A stretch of 64,000 bases of DNA from Alloalcanivorax xenomutans (GCF_900217905.1 NZ_OBMO01000019.1:47380-111379), one strand, 5' to 3'. Shown: positions 30,042 to 40,027, numbered from the stretch's first letter. Numbers and translations: made by a program. The notes: generated from the letters alone by a model not told the origin.

Positions 30042-30276
30042 TGTCCCACGAATTTTGACGGTACTGGCGCATGGCTTCTGAAGCCCGGATCGTCCATTGC
30101 CGAGTTGCCCGGCTGTGGGAGCTTGCCTGCAAGCGAATGGGCTTCCGGGCCTCTGGATTCGCTTGCAGGCAAGCTCCCACAGTGGCCTTGTAGCCCTCTC
30201 TGAGTTCGTGTTCCCAGCGGCATTGCAGGAATTCAGAAGCCAGAGCGTCAGACTCTGCTGACATTGTGGGACACCA
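30042..30276. mobile_element. candidate MITE-like element with imperfect terminal inverted repeats
   Basis: The ends (GTGTCCCAC...GGCTTCTGAA, 30042-30085, and its counterpart 30231-30275 on the other strand) match over about 45 bases with mismatches and one gap. GTGTCCCAC and TGGCTTCTGAA are identical at both ends. The middle carries a perfect REP palindrome (30113-30182). There is no open frame and no clear target-site duplication. It fills most of the 337-base gap between 29970 and 30308. Confidence 0.4.
30113..30182. repeat. REP pair in inverted orientation (BIME)
   Basis: Two 26-base arms (30113-30138 and 30157-30182), each with the core GGGAGCTTGCCTGCAAGCGA, are exact reverse complements separated by 18 bases. 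Confidence 0.9.
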
Positions 30277-30307
30277 ATCGCCCACGGACCGCGATGATGA
30301 TGTTTTC

Positions 30308-31747
30308 ATGCCCACCATAGAACAACTCTTCGAACGTCATGGTCCCCGCTATCGCTGGCTGGCCACCGCCACCGTCATGCTGGGCACTTTGTCCATGGTA
30401 CTGACCTCCACCATCATCAACGTGGCGGTGCCGGCGATCATGGACGAGTTTCAGCTCGGCCAGGATCAGGTGCATTGGCTGGCCACAGCCTTTCTAGCCG
30501 CCATGACCGTCGGTATGTTGGTGAACGCCTGGTGTCTGGCCCGTTTTGGCTCCCGCCGTACTTTCATCTGCGCCATGGTGATTTTCATCATGGCGTCGGT
30601 GCTTGGCGGATTCAGCCAGAACTTCGCGGTGCTGGTGGCGGTACGGGCGGTGCAGGGCGTCATGGCCGGTCTGATACAACCTCATGCCCTGGTCACCATC
30701 TTCCAGGTGTTCCCCTGGAACAAGCGTGGGCAGGCCATGGGCATCTACGGCATGGGCGTGGTGCTGGGGCCGGCGGTGGCGCCGGCGCTTGGCGGTATCC
30801 TGGTGGACACGCTGTCCTGGCGGGCGGTGTTCTTCGCCGTGTTGCCCAGTTGTTTGCTGGCGCTATTCATGGCATCACGTTTCTTACCTGGCACCGCTCA
30901 CGCCCGCAATCACCGCCTGGACTGGTTGGGCATTATTCTGCTCGGTGTCGGACTGACCGCATTGTTATGGGCGTTGGCGGGACTGGCCCGGCGCGGCCTG
31001 CAGGATCCGGTGTTGCTCACCGCCCTGGTCGGCGGACCGCTGATCATGGGCGTATTCGCCGCTTGGCAGTTCCGCCATCCTTATCCGTTGTTTGATCCGC
31101 GGGTGTTTCGTTATCCCGGTTTCGCCGGCGGTTTTTTTGTCGCCATGGTGATGGGGGCCGGGGTGTTCGGCACCACTTACCTGATGCCGCTGTACTTCCA
31201 GCAGGTACAGGGCATGACGGCCACGGACGCGGGCTTTATATTGATCCCCGCCGGCATCGCCATGGCGATCATTTTTCCTTTGTCTGGCCATCTTTCCGAC
31301 CGCCTGCCGGGCGCGGTGATGATCACCACCGGGCTGTTGTTGATGCCGGCGAGTTTGCTGTTTCTGCGGGCGGCGGATATCGGCACCAGCATGGTCTGGT
31401 TGATGTTCTGGGTCGCTTTGGGGCGGGTGGCGCTGGGATTGATGATGCCGCCGGTGAATACCGGATCGCTGGCACTGCTGCCGGCGGAAATGATTCCGCA
31501 GGGATCCGGAGTGGTGAATTTCGCCCGCCAGATCGGAGGCGCTCTGGGCGTGAACCTGAGTGCTATTTGCGTACAATTTTTCAGTGACCGTCACTGGCAT
31601 GCTCACCCGGAAGCGGGCCACCCTCACGCTTTCGAAGTCGGTTTTGACGACGCCTTTTTGATTACGGCGTCGCTGTTCATTCTGGCGCTGTGGCCGCTCG
31701 CGCGAATGTCGCGCGGACAGCGCCTTAAACGCACGGAGACCTCATAA
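30308..31747 (+). CDS. DHA2-family MFS drug exporter (EmrB/QacA type)
   Basis: 479 residues from the ATG at 30308; no strong ribosome site is visible, so the start is uncertain. About 14 membrane helices. Motif A-like AWCLARFGSRRTF between helices 2 and 3, and motif C-like GMGVVLGPAVAPALGGILVD in helix 5, mark a proton-coupled exporter. No partner membrane fusion gene is adjacent. Its stop overlaps the next ATG by one base, so the two are co-translated. Confidence 0.86.
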   Translation: MPTIEQLFERHGPRYRWLATATVMLGTLSMVLTSTIINVAVPAIMDEFQLGQDQVHWLATAFLAAMTVGMLVNAWCLARFGSRRTFICAMVIFIMASVLGGFSQNFAVLVAVRAVQGVMAGLIQPHALVTIFQVFPWNKRGQAMGIYGMGVVLGPAVAPALGGILVDTLSWRAVFFAVLPSCLLALFMASRFLPGTAHARNHRLDWLGIILLGVGLTALLWALAGLARRGLQDPVLLTALVGGPLIMGVFAAWQFRHPYPLFDPRVFRYPGFAGGFFVAMVMGAGVFGTTYLMPLYFQQVQGMTATDAGFILIPAGIAMAIIFPLSGHLSDRLPGAVMITTGLLLMPASLLFLRAADIGTSMVWLMFWVALGRVALGLMMPPVNTGSLALLPAEMIPQGSGVVNFARQIGGALGVNLSAICVQFFSDRHWHAHPEAGHPHAFEVGFDDAFLITASLFILALWPLARMSRGQRLKRTETS

Positions 31748-32667
31748 TGAGTCAACAACCCCATGTTCTGATCATCGGTGCCGGCGCCATTGGCAGCTTC
31801 TACGGTGCCATTCTCAAGCGCGCTGGCTGTACCGTAAGCGCCGTGGTGCGTTCCGAGTACGAGGCTATCCGCGACGGTGGTTTTCAGTTCGAGAGCCCGC
31901 TGGGGGATATTTCCTGGCGACCGGATCATCTGTATCGGGACGGCGATCAGGCCGACAGCCAGCCGGACTATGTCATTCTCGCCACCAAGGTACTGCCGAA
32001 CTCGGACCGCGCCGCGCTGATCCGCCCGTGGCTGGGGGAGGATACCGGTATCGTGTTGATTCAGAACGGCCTGGATATCGAGCGGGAACTGGCCGAGGCC
32101 TTCCCCAATAACCCGATCATCAGCTGTCTGGCGTTTATCGCGGTCAGCCGGGTGGCGCCGGGCCAGATCAAACACAACGCCTACGGCCGTCTGGTCATGG
32201 GGCGTTTCCCGGAAGGTATCGACGAACATTGTTCGCGGTTGCGGGATCTGTTCGTGGAAGGCGGCATCGACATCAAGCTCACCGAACAGGTGGTGGGCGA
32301 ACGCTGGCTCAAGTGCGTCTGGAACACCCCCTTCAATCCGCTATCGGTGCTGGCCAACGGCGCCGACACCTACACCATCCTGGACACTCCGGGCGGCGAA
32401 CAGCTGATCCGGGACCTGATGGCGGAGGTCATGGCGGTGGCCGAAGCCGACGGCCACCCGCTGCCATCGCACCTGCCTGACAGCAATATCGCCGGCACCC
32501 GAAAAATGCCGGCCTATAAAAACAGTATGGCGCTGGATTACCTCAACGACCGTCCCATCGAGCTGGACGCCATCCTTGGTAATGTGGTGGCCATTGCCCA
32601 TCGCCTGAACGTTCCGGTGCCGCGTCTGGAAACCGTCCTGGTGACTCTGCGCATGCGTCAGGGCTGA
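31747..32667 (+). CDS. ketopantoate-reductase-family protein (ApbA/PanE-like)
   Basis: 306 residues. N-terminal Rossmann motif GAGAIGSFYGA at about 11-21, catalytic-type lysine in ERWLKCVWNTPFNPLSVL, C-terminal helical ApbA_C domain. It could reduce 2-dehydropantoate with NADPH, but the family also holds other 2-oxo-acid reductases. No panB or panC neighbour is present, and coupling to an exporter is unusual for a pantothenate gene. Confidence 0.82.
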   Translation: MSQQPHVLIIGAGAIGSFYGAILKRAGCTVSAVVRSEYEAIRDGGFQFESPLGDISWRPDHLYRDGDQADSQPDYVILATKVLPNSDRAALIRPWLGEDTGIVLIQNGLDIERELAEAFPNNPIISCLAFIAVSRVAPGQIKHNAYGRLVMGRFPEGIDEHCSRLRDLFVEGGIDIKLTEQVVGERWLKCVWNTPFNPLSVLANGADTYTILDTPGGEQLIRDLMAEVMAVAEADGHPLPSHLPDSNIAGTRKMPAYKNSMALDYLNDRPIELDAILGNVVAIAHRLNVPVPRLETVLVTLRMRQG

Positions 32668-32733
32668 TCGAAAGCGCGCATCGCGGCTCATGAGCCGCGA
32701 TGCCGCATGTCTCCCGTATCGCTTTGTTGTTGA

Positions 32734-32775
32734 TGAGAATCAATACCATCTATACAATCGAGAATTATTATCAAC
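32734..32775. promoter_or_regulatory. Fur-type sites before the TonB receptor
   Basis: GATGAGAATCAATACCATC (32732-32750) and GAGAATTATTATCAAC (32760-32775) resemble the Fur box GATAATGATAATCATTATC. They lie 40-80 bases before the receptor start. This predicts iron repression of the receptor and probably the genes behind it. Confidence 0.65.
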
Positions 32776-32813
32776 CGTTAATGATTCTTCCGGATTGATC
32801 TCAGGACACATCA

Positions 32814-35291
32814 ATGCGTATATGGCGTTTTCCGGCGGCCACTGGTGGCGCCGTTTTATTGTCTTTTGCCTGTTGTCTCAGCCTGGCTGCCGGCGCCGTA
32901 TCGGCGCAATCCACCGAACCCTCCCACAATCATCAGCACCAACGCGTGCGGATCGCGCTGCCGGCGCAAAAACTCGGCGCCTCCCTGGCCGCGTTGTCCC
33001 GCCAGACCGGCGTTGAGATTCACTATCCCGCCGGTGCCGAGGATGAAGTCGGCAATGCCGTCAACGGCACCATGTCGTTTGATCAGGTTCTGCGCACGCT
33101 GTTGGCGGGCTCCGGGCTTACCTACAACTTCACGGAAAATGGCGTGGAAGTAGGGCGGCGGGGCGAGCCTCACCGGATCGAGGCGGTTGAGGTCACCGCG
33201 GACACGCCGATGGAGGAATACGCCTGGGGCGCGGCGAGCATGGGTTATCTGGCCACGCATACCGGAACCGCTTCTAAAACGGATGCCGCGATCGTGGAAA
33301 TACCACGCTCGATCTCGGTGGTGACCCGACAAGAGATGGAGGACCGGGGAGCAAACAGCGTCATGGATGCAATGACGTACTCCGCGGGGGTAAGTACCGA
33401 GCTTCAGGGGATAGACAGCCGGGTGGATGACATCAGGATCCGTGGTTTCGATGCCAGCAGTTGGAGCAACAATATGTATCTCGACGGGCTGCGGTTACCG
33501 AGGGGCGGACAATGGACCACAGCGCAGGTAGACGCCTATGGTTTGGAAAGAGTAGAAGTGCTGAAGGGACCTGCCGCCGTGCTATATGGGCAGGTCACGC
33601 CTGGCGGGTTGGTGAATATGGTTGCGAAGCGGCCCTCCTTTGATCATCGGAATGAGGTGATACTCAGTGGCGGCAGCTTTAATCAATACGAAGGGGCTTT
33701 TGATCTCGGCGGATCGCTGGATGAGAGCGGCAACTGGCTGGGGCGATTGGTAGGCAGCTATAACGACGGTGACGCCCAGGTGGACGAGACCGAGTTGAGC
33801 CGCACCTACATTGCCCCCAGCGCCACCTGGTTTGTAAACGACAGCACCGATATTACTTTCCTTAGCTACTATCAGAAGGACGAGGGTGGCTCCACGTTTC
33901 AGTTCTTGCCCGTTCAGGGCCTGCTTTACCCGACACCTTACGGCTACATTGACCGTGATACCTTTCTTGGTGAGCCGGATTGGAACACCTATGATCGCGA
34001 GCAGTGGGCCATTGGCTATGATCTGAACCATACATTCAATGATGTCTGGTCGTTCCGCCAGAACGCCAAGTACAGCTACGTGGACACATTGTTCCGCACT
34101 GTGGTTTCCAATCCTCGCACCACCGTGGGCAACGGTGGTTTGAACAGCAACAACCGGACTTTTCCACGTCGAGGTGTGAAAGGCGCGGGTGAGCTGCGGG
34201 AAGTGGCGGTGGACAATCAGTTCAAAGCGGCTTTCTCCACCGGGCGTCTGCGCCACGACCTGGTGTTCGGTCTGGATTACCTGCGCACCCACTGGGACCA
34301 TACCCGCTACAGTGTGACCGCCACCATTGATGACATCGACGTGTTTGATCCGGTGTATTCAGGTGCCGCGGGTTTTGAAGACAGCCTGATGGTGCAGATC
34401 GACGAAGAAAACGTGGAGCGCCAAACCGGCTTGTATATTCAGGATATGATTGCCCTGGATAACTGGCGTTTCATGTTCGGTGTACGCCATGATCAGTTCA
34501 AGGTGGATGCATTGGAAGACGAGGATTCCAGTGATGATGACGCCTTTACCTGGCAAACCGGCGCCACCTACTTGTTAGAGAACGGTCTGGCCCCCTATCT
34601 GAGTTACGCCACCTCATTCGAACCGGTTAGCGGGCAGGACTCCTCGCGAAGCGCTTTTGAACCTTCCGAAGGTGAACAGTATGAAGCGGGCTTGAAATAC
34701 CAGCCTCCGCGCAGCAACAGCATGATCACGATTTCCGCTTTTGATTTGCGCCAGACCAATCTGGTGGTTACCGATATCAGTCCGCCGGCCGGCGCGCCGT
34801 GCGAGGCGGTCAACAGTTGCCAGCGCCAGACCGGTGAAACCCGCACACGTGGTGCCGAGCTGGAAGCAAAAATGTGGAACGAAAGCGGGCTAAGCGTGAC
34901 CGCCAGCTACACATATCTGGATACCGAAGTCACTGACGGTGAAGAGGGGGAGGAGGGCAACGAGAAGCCGTTGGCGCCGCGCAATATGGCGAATCTCTGG
35001 CTGGACTATAAGTGGCGTGAAGGGGCGCTGGCTGGCTTTGGGCTCGGTGTCGGTGCCCGCTATACCAGCGACCTTTATGGCGACGCGGAAAACAATTATC
35101 GGGTGGACAGCTATGTGTTGTACGACGCGTCTCTGCGCTATGACATGAGCTATCTCGGGTTGCCCGGTGTGAGCGTCGCGTTGACGGGGCGGAACCTCAA
35201 GGATGAGCGCTACCTGACCTACTGTACCCAGTACGGCTGCTCCTACGGCTCCGCCCGCAACATCACCGCCAGCGTCAAATACCGTTGGTGA
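32814..35291 (+). CDS. TonB-dependent siderophore receptor with STN signalling domain
   Basis: 825 residues. Signal peptide (CCLSLAAGAVSAQ), then an STN domain (about 40-110, RIALPAQKLGASLAALSRQTGVEIHY), a plug (RSISVVTRQEMEDRGANSVMDAM to PAAVLYGQVTPGGLVNMVAKRP) and a beta-barrel ending in SVKYRW with the terminal aromatic. It takes up a ferric siderophore at the outer membrane. The STN domain normally signals to a FecR/FecI pair, but none is seen nearby. First gene of a probable iron operon with two small membrane proteins and a PepSY protein. Confidence 0.93.
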   Translation: MRIWRFPAATGGAVLLSFACCLSLAAGAVSAQSTEPSHNHQHQRVRIALPAQKLGASLAALSRQTGVEIHYPAGAEDEVGNAVNGTMSFDQVLRTLLAGSGLTYNFTENGVEVGRRGEPHRIEAVEVTADTPMEEYAWGAASMGYLATHTGTASKTDAAIVEIPRSISVVTRQEMEDRGANSVMDAMTYSAGVSTELQGIDSRVDDIRIRGFDASSWSNNMYLDGLRLPRGGQWTTAQVDAYGLERVEVLKGPAAVLYGQVTPGGLVNMVAKRPSFDHRNEVILSGGSFNQYEGAFDLGGSLDESGNWLGRLVGSYNDGDAQVDETELSRTYIAPSATWFVNDSTDITFLSYYQKDEGGSTFQFLPVQGLLYPTPYGYIDRDTFLGEPDWNTYDREQWAIGYDLNHTFNDVWSFRQNAKYSYVDTLFRTVVSNPRTTVGNGGLNSNNRTFPRRGVKGAGELREVAVDNQFKAAFSTGRLRHDLVFGLDYLRTHWDHTRYSVTATIDDIDVFDPVYSGAAGFEDSLMVQIDEENVERQTGLYIQDMIALDNWRFMFGVRHDQFKVDALEDEDSSDDDAFTWQTGATYLLENGLAPYLSYATSFEPVSGQDSSRSAFEPSEGEQYEAGLKYQPPRSNSMITISAFDLRQTNLVVTDISPPAGAPCEAVNSCQRQTGETRTRGAELEAKMWNESGLSVTASYTYLDTEVTDGEEGEEGNEKPLAPRNMANLWLDYKWREGALAGFGLGVGARYTSDLYGDAENNYRVDSYVLYDASLRYDMSYLGLPGVSVALTGRNLKDERYLTYCTQYGCSYGSARNITASVKYRW

Positions 35292-35304
35292 CCGGGGTGA
35301 TGAA

Positions 35305-35565
35305 ATGACGGTTTCGATTTGCCTGTTGTTGAGTGTTGCCGGGAGCGTGTTGGTGTACCTGCGCTCACCCAATCAGCGGTGGCTGGCGCGGCCGCTGGCT
35401 GGTATCGGCTGGCGGGCTCTGTCGTGGGCGCTGTTGTTGCTGTCCTGGCCGGCATGGATGGTGACGCTGGACGCCAAGGCAGGGTTCTTCGCCGCTCTGA
35501 CCGTGCTCATGCTGTTGCTCGGCACCTTGCCGTTGCTGTCACTGCTCAAGGAGGGGCGCGCCTGA
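35305..35565 (+). CDS. small membrane protein, DUF3325-like
   Basis: 86 residues with three hydrophobic segments. The pattern LRSPNQRWLARPL followed by AGIGWRALSWALLLLSWPAW resembles DUF3325 proteins, which accompany siderophore receptors and PepSY proteins in pseudomonads. Begins 13 bases after the receptor stop and overlaps the next start by one base. Function unknown; presumably part of reductive iron handling at the inner membrane. Confidence 0.7.
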   Translation: MTVSICLLLSVAGSVLVYLRSPNQRWLARPLAGIGWRALSWALLLLSWPAWMVTLDAKAGFFAALTVLMLLLGTLPLLSLLKEGRA

Positions 35566-35870
35566 TGGCCAAGCCGAAACGACCGCCGATTCAACCGCAT
35601 TGGTGGAGCAAGACTCTGGCCGGCGGCGTGCTCGGATTCACCCTGGCCCTGGCACTGATGGGGCTGTTCGCCTGGCTCGGGCCGGGCGGCATCGAAGCCC
35701 CGAACAAGGTGCAATTCAATATGTGGGTGGTACCGGTGATCTGGATGGCGGTGTTCGCTTTCGTCTATCTGTTTCGCACCGGCCTGCGTGCCTGGTTGTG
35801 GCTGGGAGCCGCCAATATGGCGGCTTTTTCCGCCTTGGCGGTGGTGCGTGTGATCATGGAGGGCGGCTGA
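35565..35870 (+). CDS. small membrane protein, DUF3649-like
   Basis: 101 residues from the ATG at 35565, preceded by AAGGAGGGG and overlapping the previous stop by one base. Three predicted spans, with a basic N-terminus (MAKPKRPPIQPHWWSK). Composition and position match the DUF3649 partner often found between a TonB receptor and a PepSY protein. Ends two bases before the PepSY gene. Function unknown. Confidence 0.7.
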   Translation: MAKPKRPPIQPHWWSKTLAGGVLGFTLALALMGLFAWLGPGGIEAPNKVQFNMWVVPVIWMAVFAFVYLFRTGLRAWLWLGAANMAAFSALAVVRVIMEGG

Positions 35871-35871
35871 T

Positions 35872-37476
35872 ATGCGTAGCGACGTAATACGGACTTACAA
35901 GACGCTGCACACCTGGACCGGACTGATCGCCGGCATGATGCTGTTCATCGGCTTTTACGCCGGCGCCTTGACCATGTTCAAGGCGCAACTGGATCGCTGG
36001 GCGTCGCCGCCGGTGGCGGAGCAGGGCGAGTGGCGGTGGACCGGGGAGCAACGCTGGCCGGAGCTGATCGGTGCGGTGCTGCGGGCCCATCCGGAAGCGG
36101 CCCGGAGCTTCACCTTGCACCTGCGGCAAAGTGAGAGCGCGCCGGTGCCCCTGACCTGGCAGCAGCAGGGCGGTCGGCACCTTCCCGGTGTCACCGGACG
36201 GGCCTCGCTGGACGGCGACGGCACTCTGCGGACGGCGTCCTACCAACCTTCGGCCATGGCCGAACTGATCGATCTGCTGCACCAGACCGGCGGCGTTCCC
36301 GGACAGGGGCATCATTACTTCGGTGTCTATGTCATGGGAGTGGTCTGCGTTCTCTATGTGCTTGCGCTGGTGTCCGGCGTGATCGTGTTGCTGCCCACGC
36401 TGATCAAGGATTTCTTCGCCCTGCGACCGGGTAAGAACCGCAAACGGTTCTGGCTCGATGCCCATAACGTGGTGGGTATCACCAGCCTGCCGTTTCATCT
36501 GGTCATCGGTCTGACAGTGATTGTGTTTGCTTTCCACGATCAGATTTACGATGGCCTGGGCAAGGTGGCGTACGGAGACCGGCCGCTGTTTTCCAGGCCG
36601 GCGCCATCCGATGACGGTATCCCCCGGCAGGTGGACAATCTGGTGGCGCCGGCAACACTGCTGGCCACGGTGCGGAACTATGATCCTGACTTCGAGCCCC
36701 GGGAAATGATGTACTCCGATGTGCTTGGTCCACGGGCCTCGGTGCGTATCGCCGGTGAAAATCCGGCGCACATGGTGCGCGGCGCGGATCGGGGTTTCGT
36801 CGAGCTCAATCCCTATACCGGCGAGATCACCGATACCGATTACATGCCGGGCCATGAGGATCCCTGGGTGGATATCATCACCACCTTTTTCGGCCTGCAC
36901 TTTGGCAATTTTGGTGGCCCCCTGATGCGCTGGATTTATGTGCTAATGGGGCTGGGTGGGGCCTTTCTGTTTTACAGCGGTAATTTATTGTGGGTGGAAA
37001 CCCGCCGCCGCAAACAACGCCGCAATGAGGCACCGGTGTCCCAGCGCCGCACCACCGAACTGATGGCGGCGGCCACCGTGGGCGTCTGTTGGGGCTGTGT
37101 GGCGGCTGTCTCCGCCGCCATGGTGGTGGGCAAATGGGTGAACGGACTGGTGGCGGACAGCAACGCCTGGTACCCGGGCGTCTACTATGCCGTCTTCCTG
37201 GCCAGCGTGGGCTGGGCGTTCTGGCGCGGCGCCGCCCGCGCGGTGGTGGAACTGCTGTGGTTGGCGGCGCTGACCACTCTGGCGATTCCTCTGACCGGGT
37301 TGCTGGCGCTGACGCTGCCCTCCCTGCCGCCCTGGCTGCATACCGCTCCGGCGACGTTGGCGGTGGAAGGGACGGCCCTGATTGCGGCGGTGCTGTTGAT
37401 GCTGGCGGCGAGGCGTACCGCCCGGCGGGTGAGGCAGGGGCCAGCGGACAGCGTCTGGGCGGCACCGGTGGGCTGA
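35872..37476 (+). CDS. PepSY-associated TM protein (iron-regulated membrane reductase-like)
   Basis: 534 residues. Starts with KTLHTWTGLIAGMMLFIGFYAGALTMFK, the PepSY_TM N-terminal helix with conserved histidine, and further histidine-bearing helices (FFGLHFGNFGGPLMRWIYVLMG). The extra C-terminal helices (about 380-520) are those of the FoxB/PiuB-like group, linked to ferric-siderophore reduction or heme-like cofactors. Last gene of the receptor operon. Biochemical role in this host unproven. Confidence 0.85.
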   Translation: MRSDVIRTYKTLHTWTGLIAGMMLFIGFYAGALTMFKAQLDRWASPPVAEQGEWRWTGEQRWPELIGAVLRAHPEAARSFTLHLRQSESAPVPLTWQQQGGRHLPGVTGRASLDGDGTLRTASYQPSAMAELIDLLHQTGGVPGQGHHYFGVYVMGVVCVLYVLALVSGVIVLLPTLIKDFFALRPGKNRKRFWLDAHNVVGITSLPFHLVIGLTVIVFAFHDQIYDGLGKVAYGDRPLFSRPAPSDDGIPRQVDNLVAPATLLATVRNYDPDFEPREMMYSDVLGPRASVRIAGENPAHMVRGADRGFVELNPYTGEITDTDYMPGHEDPWVDIITTFFGLHFGNFGGPLMRWIYVLMGLGGAFLFYSGNLLWVETRRRKQRRNEAPVSQRRTTELMAAATVGVCWGCVAAVSAAMVVGKWVNGLVADSNAWYPGVYYAVFLASVGWAFWRGAARAVVELLWLAALTTLAIPLTGLLALTLPSLPPWLHTAPATLAVEGTALIAAVLLMLAARRTARRVRQGPADSVWAAPVG

Positions 37477-37517
37477 ATCCTGGCCGGGCTTTCCAGGAAG
37501 GATTGACCAAACCGAAT

Positions 37518-37544
37518 TGTAACAGTTGGCGAAATGTAACAGTT
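37518..37544. promoter_or_regulatory. direct repeat TGTAACAGTT before the malic enzyme gene
   Basis: Two exact copies of TGTAACAGTT (37518-37527 and 37535-37544) with a 17-base period, about 100 bases before the gene. The tandem layout suggests a regulator that binds direct repeats; identity unknown. Confidence 0.4.
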
Positions 37545-37645
37545 TGGTGGGTTCCAGAGGCTTTACTCCCTAGTGTGATGCCGGTGGGGAGCAGTACACT
37601 GGTTCGCACAATCTTCCCAGGAAAGACCATTAAGGAGACCTGACC

Positions 37646-39940
37646 TTGGCCACCGACAGCCGTCGTGCTGCACTCGATTACCACGAATTCCCCGTTCCCG
37701 GCAAAACCGCCGTCGTCGCCACCAAACCACTGACCAACCAGAGTGATCTGGCGCTGGCTTACTCGCCCGGCGTGGCCGCCGCTTGCGAAGAGATCGTCGA
37801 CGATGCCAACAACGTGTTCCGTTACACCGGGCGCGGCAATCTGGTGGGGGTGATCAGTAATGGCAGCGCGGTACTGGGGCTGGGCAACATTGGTGCCCTG
37901 GCGTCCAAGCCGGTGATGGAAGGCAAGGCGGTCTTGTTCAAGAAGTTCGCCGGCCTCGATGTCTTCGATATTGAGATCAACGAAAGCGACCCGGACAAAC
38001 TGGTGGAGATCATCGCCGCTCTGGAACCGACTTTCGGCGGCATCAACCTGGAAGACATCAAGGCGCCGGAGTGTTTTATCGTTGAGCGCAAACTGCGTGA
38101 ACGCATGAGCATTCCGGTATTCCATGACGATCAGCACGGCACCGCCATTACCGTCAGCGCCGCCTTCATCAACGGTCTCAAGGTGGTGGGCAAGCCCATC
38201 GATCAGGTCAAGGTGGTCACTTCCGGTGCCGGTGCCGCGGCGCTGGCGTGCCTGGATCTGATGGTGGATCTGGGCCTGCCGCAGGAAAACATCTGGGTCA
38301 CCGATATCGAAGGCGTGGTGTATCAGGGGCGCGAAGTGCTGATGGATCCGGACAAGGCCCGCTACGCTCAACCCACCGACGCACGCACCCTGGGCGAGGT
38401 AATCGACGGTGCCGATGTGTTCCTCGGTCTGTCCGCCGGCGGTGTGCTGAAGCCGGACATGGTGCAGCGCATGGCGGCCCGTCCGCTGATTCTGGCGCTG
38501 GCCAATCCGAGCCCGGAAATCCTGCCGGAAGACGCCAAGGCGGTGCGTGATGATCTGGTCATGGCCACTGGCCGTTCCGATTACCCGAACCAGGTCAATA
38601 ACGTCCTCTGTTTCCCCTATATTTTCCGGGGCGCGCTGGACGCTGGTGCCACCACCATCACCCGGGAAATGGAAAAAGCGGCGGTATACGCCATCGCCGG
38701 TCTCGCGCAGGAAGAGCAGAACGAGGTGGTGGCCGCCGCCTATGGCACCTATGACATCAGTTTCGGGCCAGAGTACCTGATTCCGAAACCGTTCGATCCA
38801 CGCCTGATCGTGCGTATCGCACCGGCGGTGGCGAAAGCGGCCATGGCCGACGGCGTCGCCACCCGGCCGATCGCCGATCTGAACGCCTACGCCGAACAGC
38901 TGGAGCGCTTCGTCTACCACTCCGGCGCCTTCATGAAGCCCTTGTTCTCCGCCACCAAGGCGCTGGTGCGCGACGGCGGCAAGGCCCGCATCGTGTTCAC
39001 CGAGGGCGAGGAAGAGCGGGTGCTGCGCGCGGTGCAAGTTGTGGTGGATGAAGGGTTGGCGTTCCCGATTCTGGTGGGCCGCCCGGAAGTGCTGGCCATG
39101 CGCATCGAGCGCTACGGGCTGCGCCTGCGTCTCGGCGAGGATGTGGAAGTCACCAATCCGGAGCAGGATGAACGTTTCCACCGCTACTGGAACGAGTATT
39201 GGGAAAAACTTTGCCGCCAGGGTGTCACCAAGGAAGTGGCCCGTACCGAGATGCGCCGCCGCATGACGTTGATCGGTGCCATGATGGTGCACCTGGGTGA
39301 GGCCGATGGCATGGTCTGCGGGACCGTGGGCCGGTTCGCCGAGCACCTGCGCTTTGTCGATCAGGTTATCGGCCGTAAGGAAAACGCCCGTACCTATGCG
39401 GCGATGAATGTGCTGTTACTGCCGGAGCGCACGGTTGCGGTGGTGGATACCCACGTCAACGAGGACCCCTCCGCCGAACAGATCGCCGAGTTCACGGTGG
39501 CCGCCGCCGAGGAAATGCGGCGCCTGAATCTGGAACCGAAGGCGGCGTTGTTGTCGCGCTCCAATTTTGGTTCCGAACGTTGCGCCGCCAGCGAGAAAAT
39601 GCGTCAGGCGCTGGCGCTGATCCGTGAGGCGGCTCCGGAACTGGAAGTGGATGGGGAAATGCACGGCGACGCCGCGCTGGAGGAATCGATTCGTCAGGGC
39701 ATCCTGCCGGATTCCACTCTGAAAGGATCGGCCAATCTGCTGGTCTGTCCCAACGGCGATTCCGGCAACATCGCTTACAACCTGTTGAAAACCGCCGCTG
39801 GCAGCAACGTGGCGGTGGGACCGTTCCTGCTCGGCGTCAACGCGCCGGTGACCATTCTGACTTCCAGCGCCACGGTACGGCGCATCGTCAACATGGCGGC
39901 GCTCACCGTGCTGCGCGCCAATCTGGAAGGGAAGGGGTAG
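37646..39940 (+). CDS. maeB: NADP-dependent malic enzyme with C-terminal phosphotransacetylase-like domain
   Basis: 764 residues from a TTG start at 37646, with TAAGGAGA 7 bases upstream. Malic domains (about 1-420) show [36 protein letters not shown] and [10 protein letters not shown]. Residues about 430-764 form the PTA-like domain that in MaeB is regulatory (acetyl-CoA response), not catalytic. The enzyme converts malate to pyruvate and CO2, making NADPH for lipid synthesis and linking the TCA cycle to growth on fatty acids. Confidence 0.95.
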   Translation: MATDSRRAALDYHEFPVPGKTAVVATKPLTNQSDLALAYSPGVAAACEEIVDDANNVFRYTGRGNLVGVISNGSAVLGLGNIGALASKPVMEGKAVLFKKFAGLDVFDIEINESDPDKLVEIIAALEPTFGGINLEDIKAPECFIVERKLRERMSIPVFHDDQHGTAITVSAAFINGLKVVGKPIDQVKVVTSGAGAAALACLDLMVDLGLPQENIWVTDIEGVVYQGREVLMDPDKARYAQPTDARTLGEVIDGADVFLGLSAGGVLKPDMVQRMAARPLILALANPSPEILPEDAKAVRDDLVMATGRSDYPNQVNNVLCFPYIFRGALDAGATTITREMEKAAVYAIAGLAQEEQNEVVAAAYGTYDISFGPEYLIPKPFDPRLIVRIAPAVAKAAMADGVATRPIADLNAYAEQLERFVYHSGAFMKPLFSATKALVRDGGKARIVFTEGEEERVLRAVQVVVDEGLAFPILVGRPEVLAMRIERYGLRLRLGEDVEVTNPEQDERFHRYWNEYWEKLCRQGVTKEVARTEMRRRMTLIGAMMVHLGEADGMVCGTVGRFAEHLRFVDQVIGRKENARTYAAMNVLLLPERTVAVVDTHVNEDPSAEQIAEFTVAAAEEMRRLNLEPKAALLSRSNFGSERCAASEKMRQALALIREAAPELEVDGEMHGDAALEESIRQGILPDSTLKGSANLLVCPNGDSGNIAYNLLKTAAGSNVAVGPFLLGVNAPVTILTSSATVRRIVNMAALTVLRANLEGKG

Positions 39941-39962
39941 GGCAACCAGAACCATCGCTGTA

Positions 39963-40027
39963 AGGCAGCTTCCCACAGCAGCGGACTCCGAAGCCGCTCT
40001 GTGGGAGCTTGCCTTGCAGGCGAATTC
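39963..40027. repeat. REP pair, partly decayed
   Basis: CAGCTTCCCACAG and, inverted, CTGTGGGAGCTTGCC with TTGCAGGCGAATTC. It sits between convergent genes and may also act as their terminator. Confidence 0.75.

Noticed and set aside
30113..30182. Short palindromic repeats considered as a CRISPR fragment
   Set aside because: Only two inverted arms with one short spacer, and the same units are scattered through the window; they are REP sequences.
35319..35564. Upstream extension of the DUF3649-like gene overlapping the DUF3325-like gene
   Set aside because: The extension is out of frame with the real small protein there, and a ribosome site directly precedes the ATG at 35565.
36878..39346. 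822-codon minus-strand frame opposite the PepSY and malic enzyme genes
   Set aside because: Crosses two real genes of the other strand and contains no domain; a by-product of codon bias.
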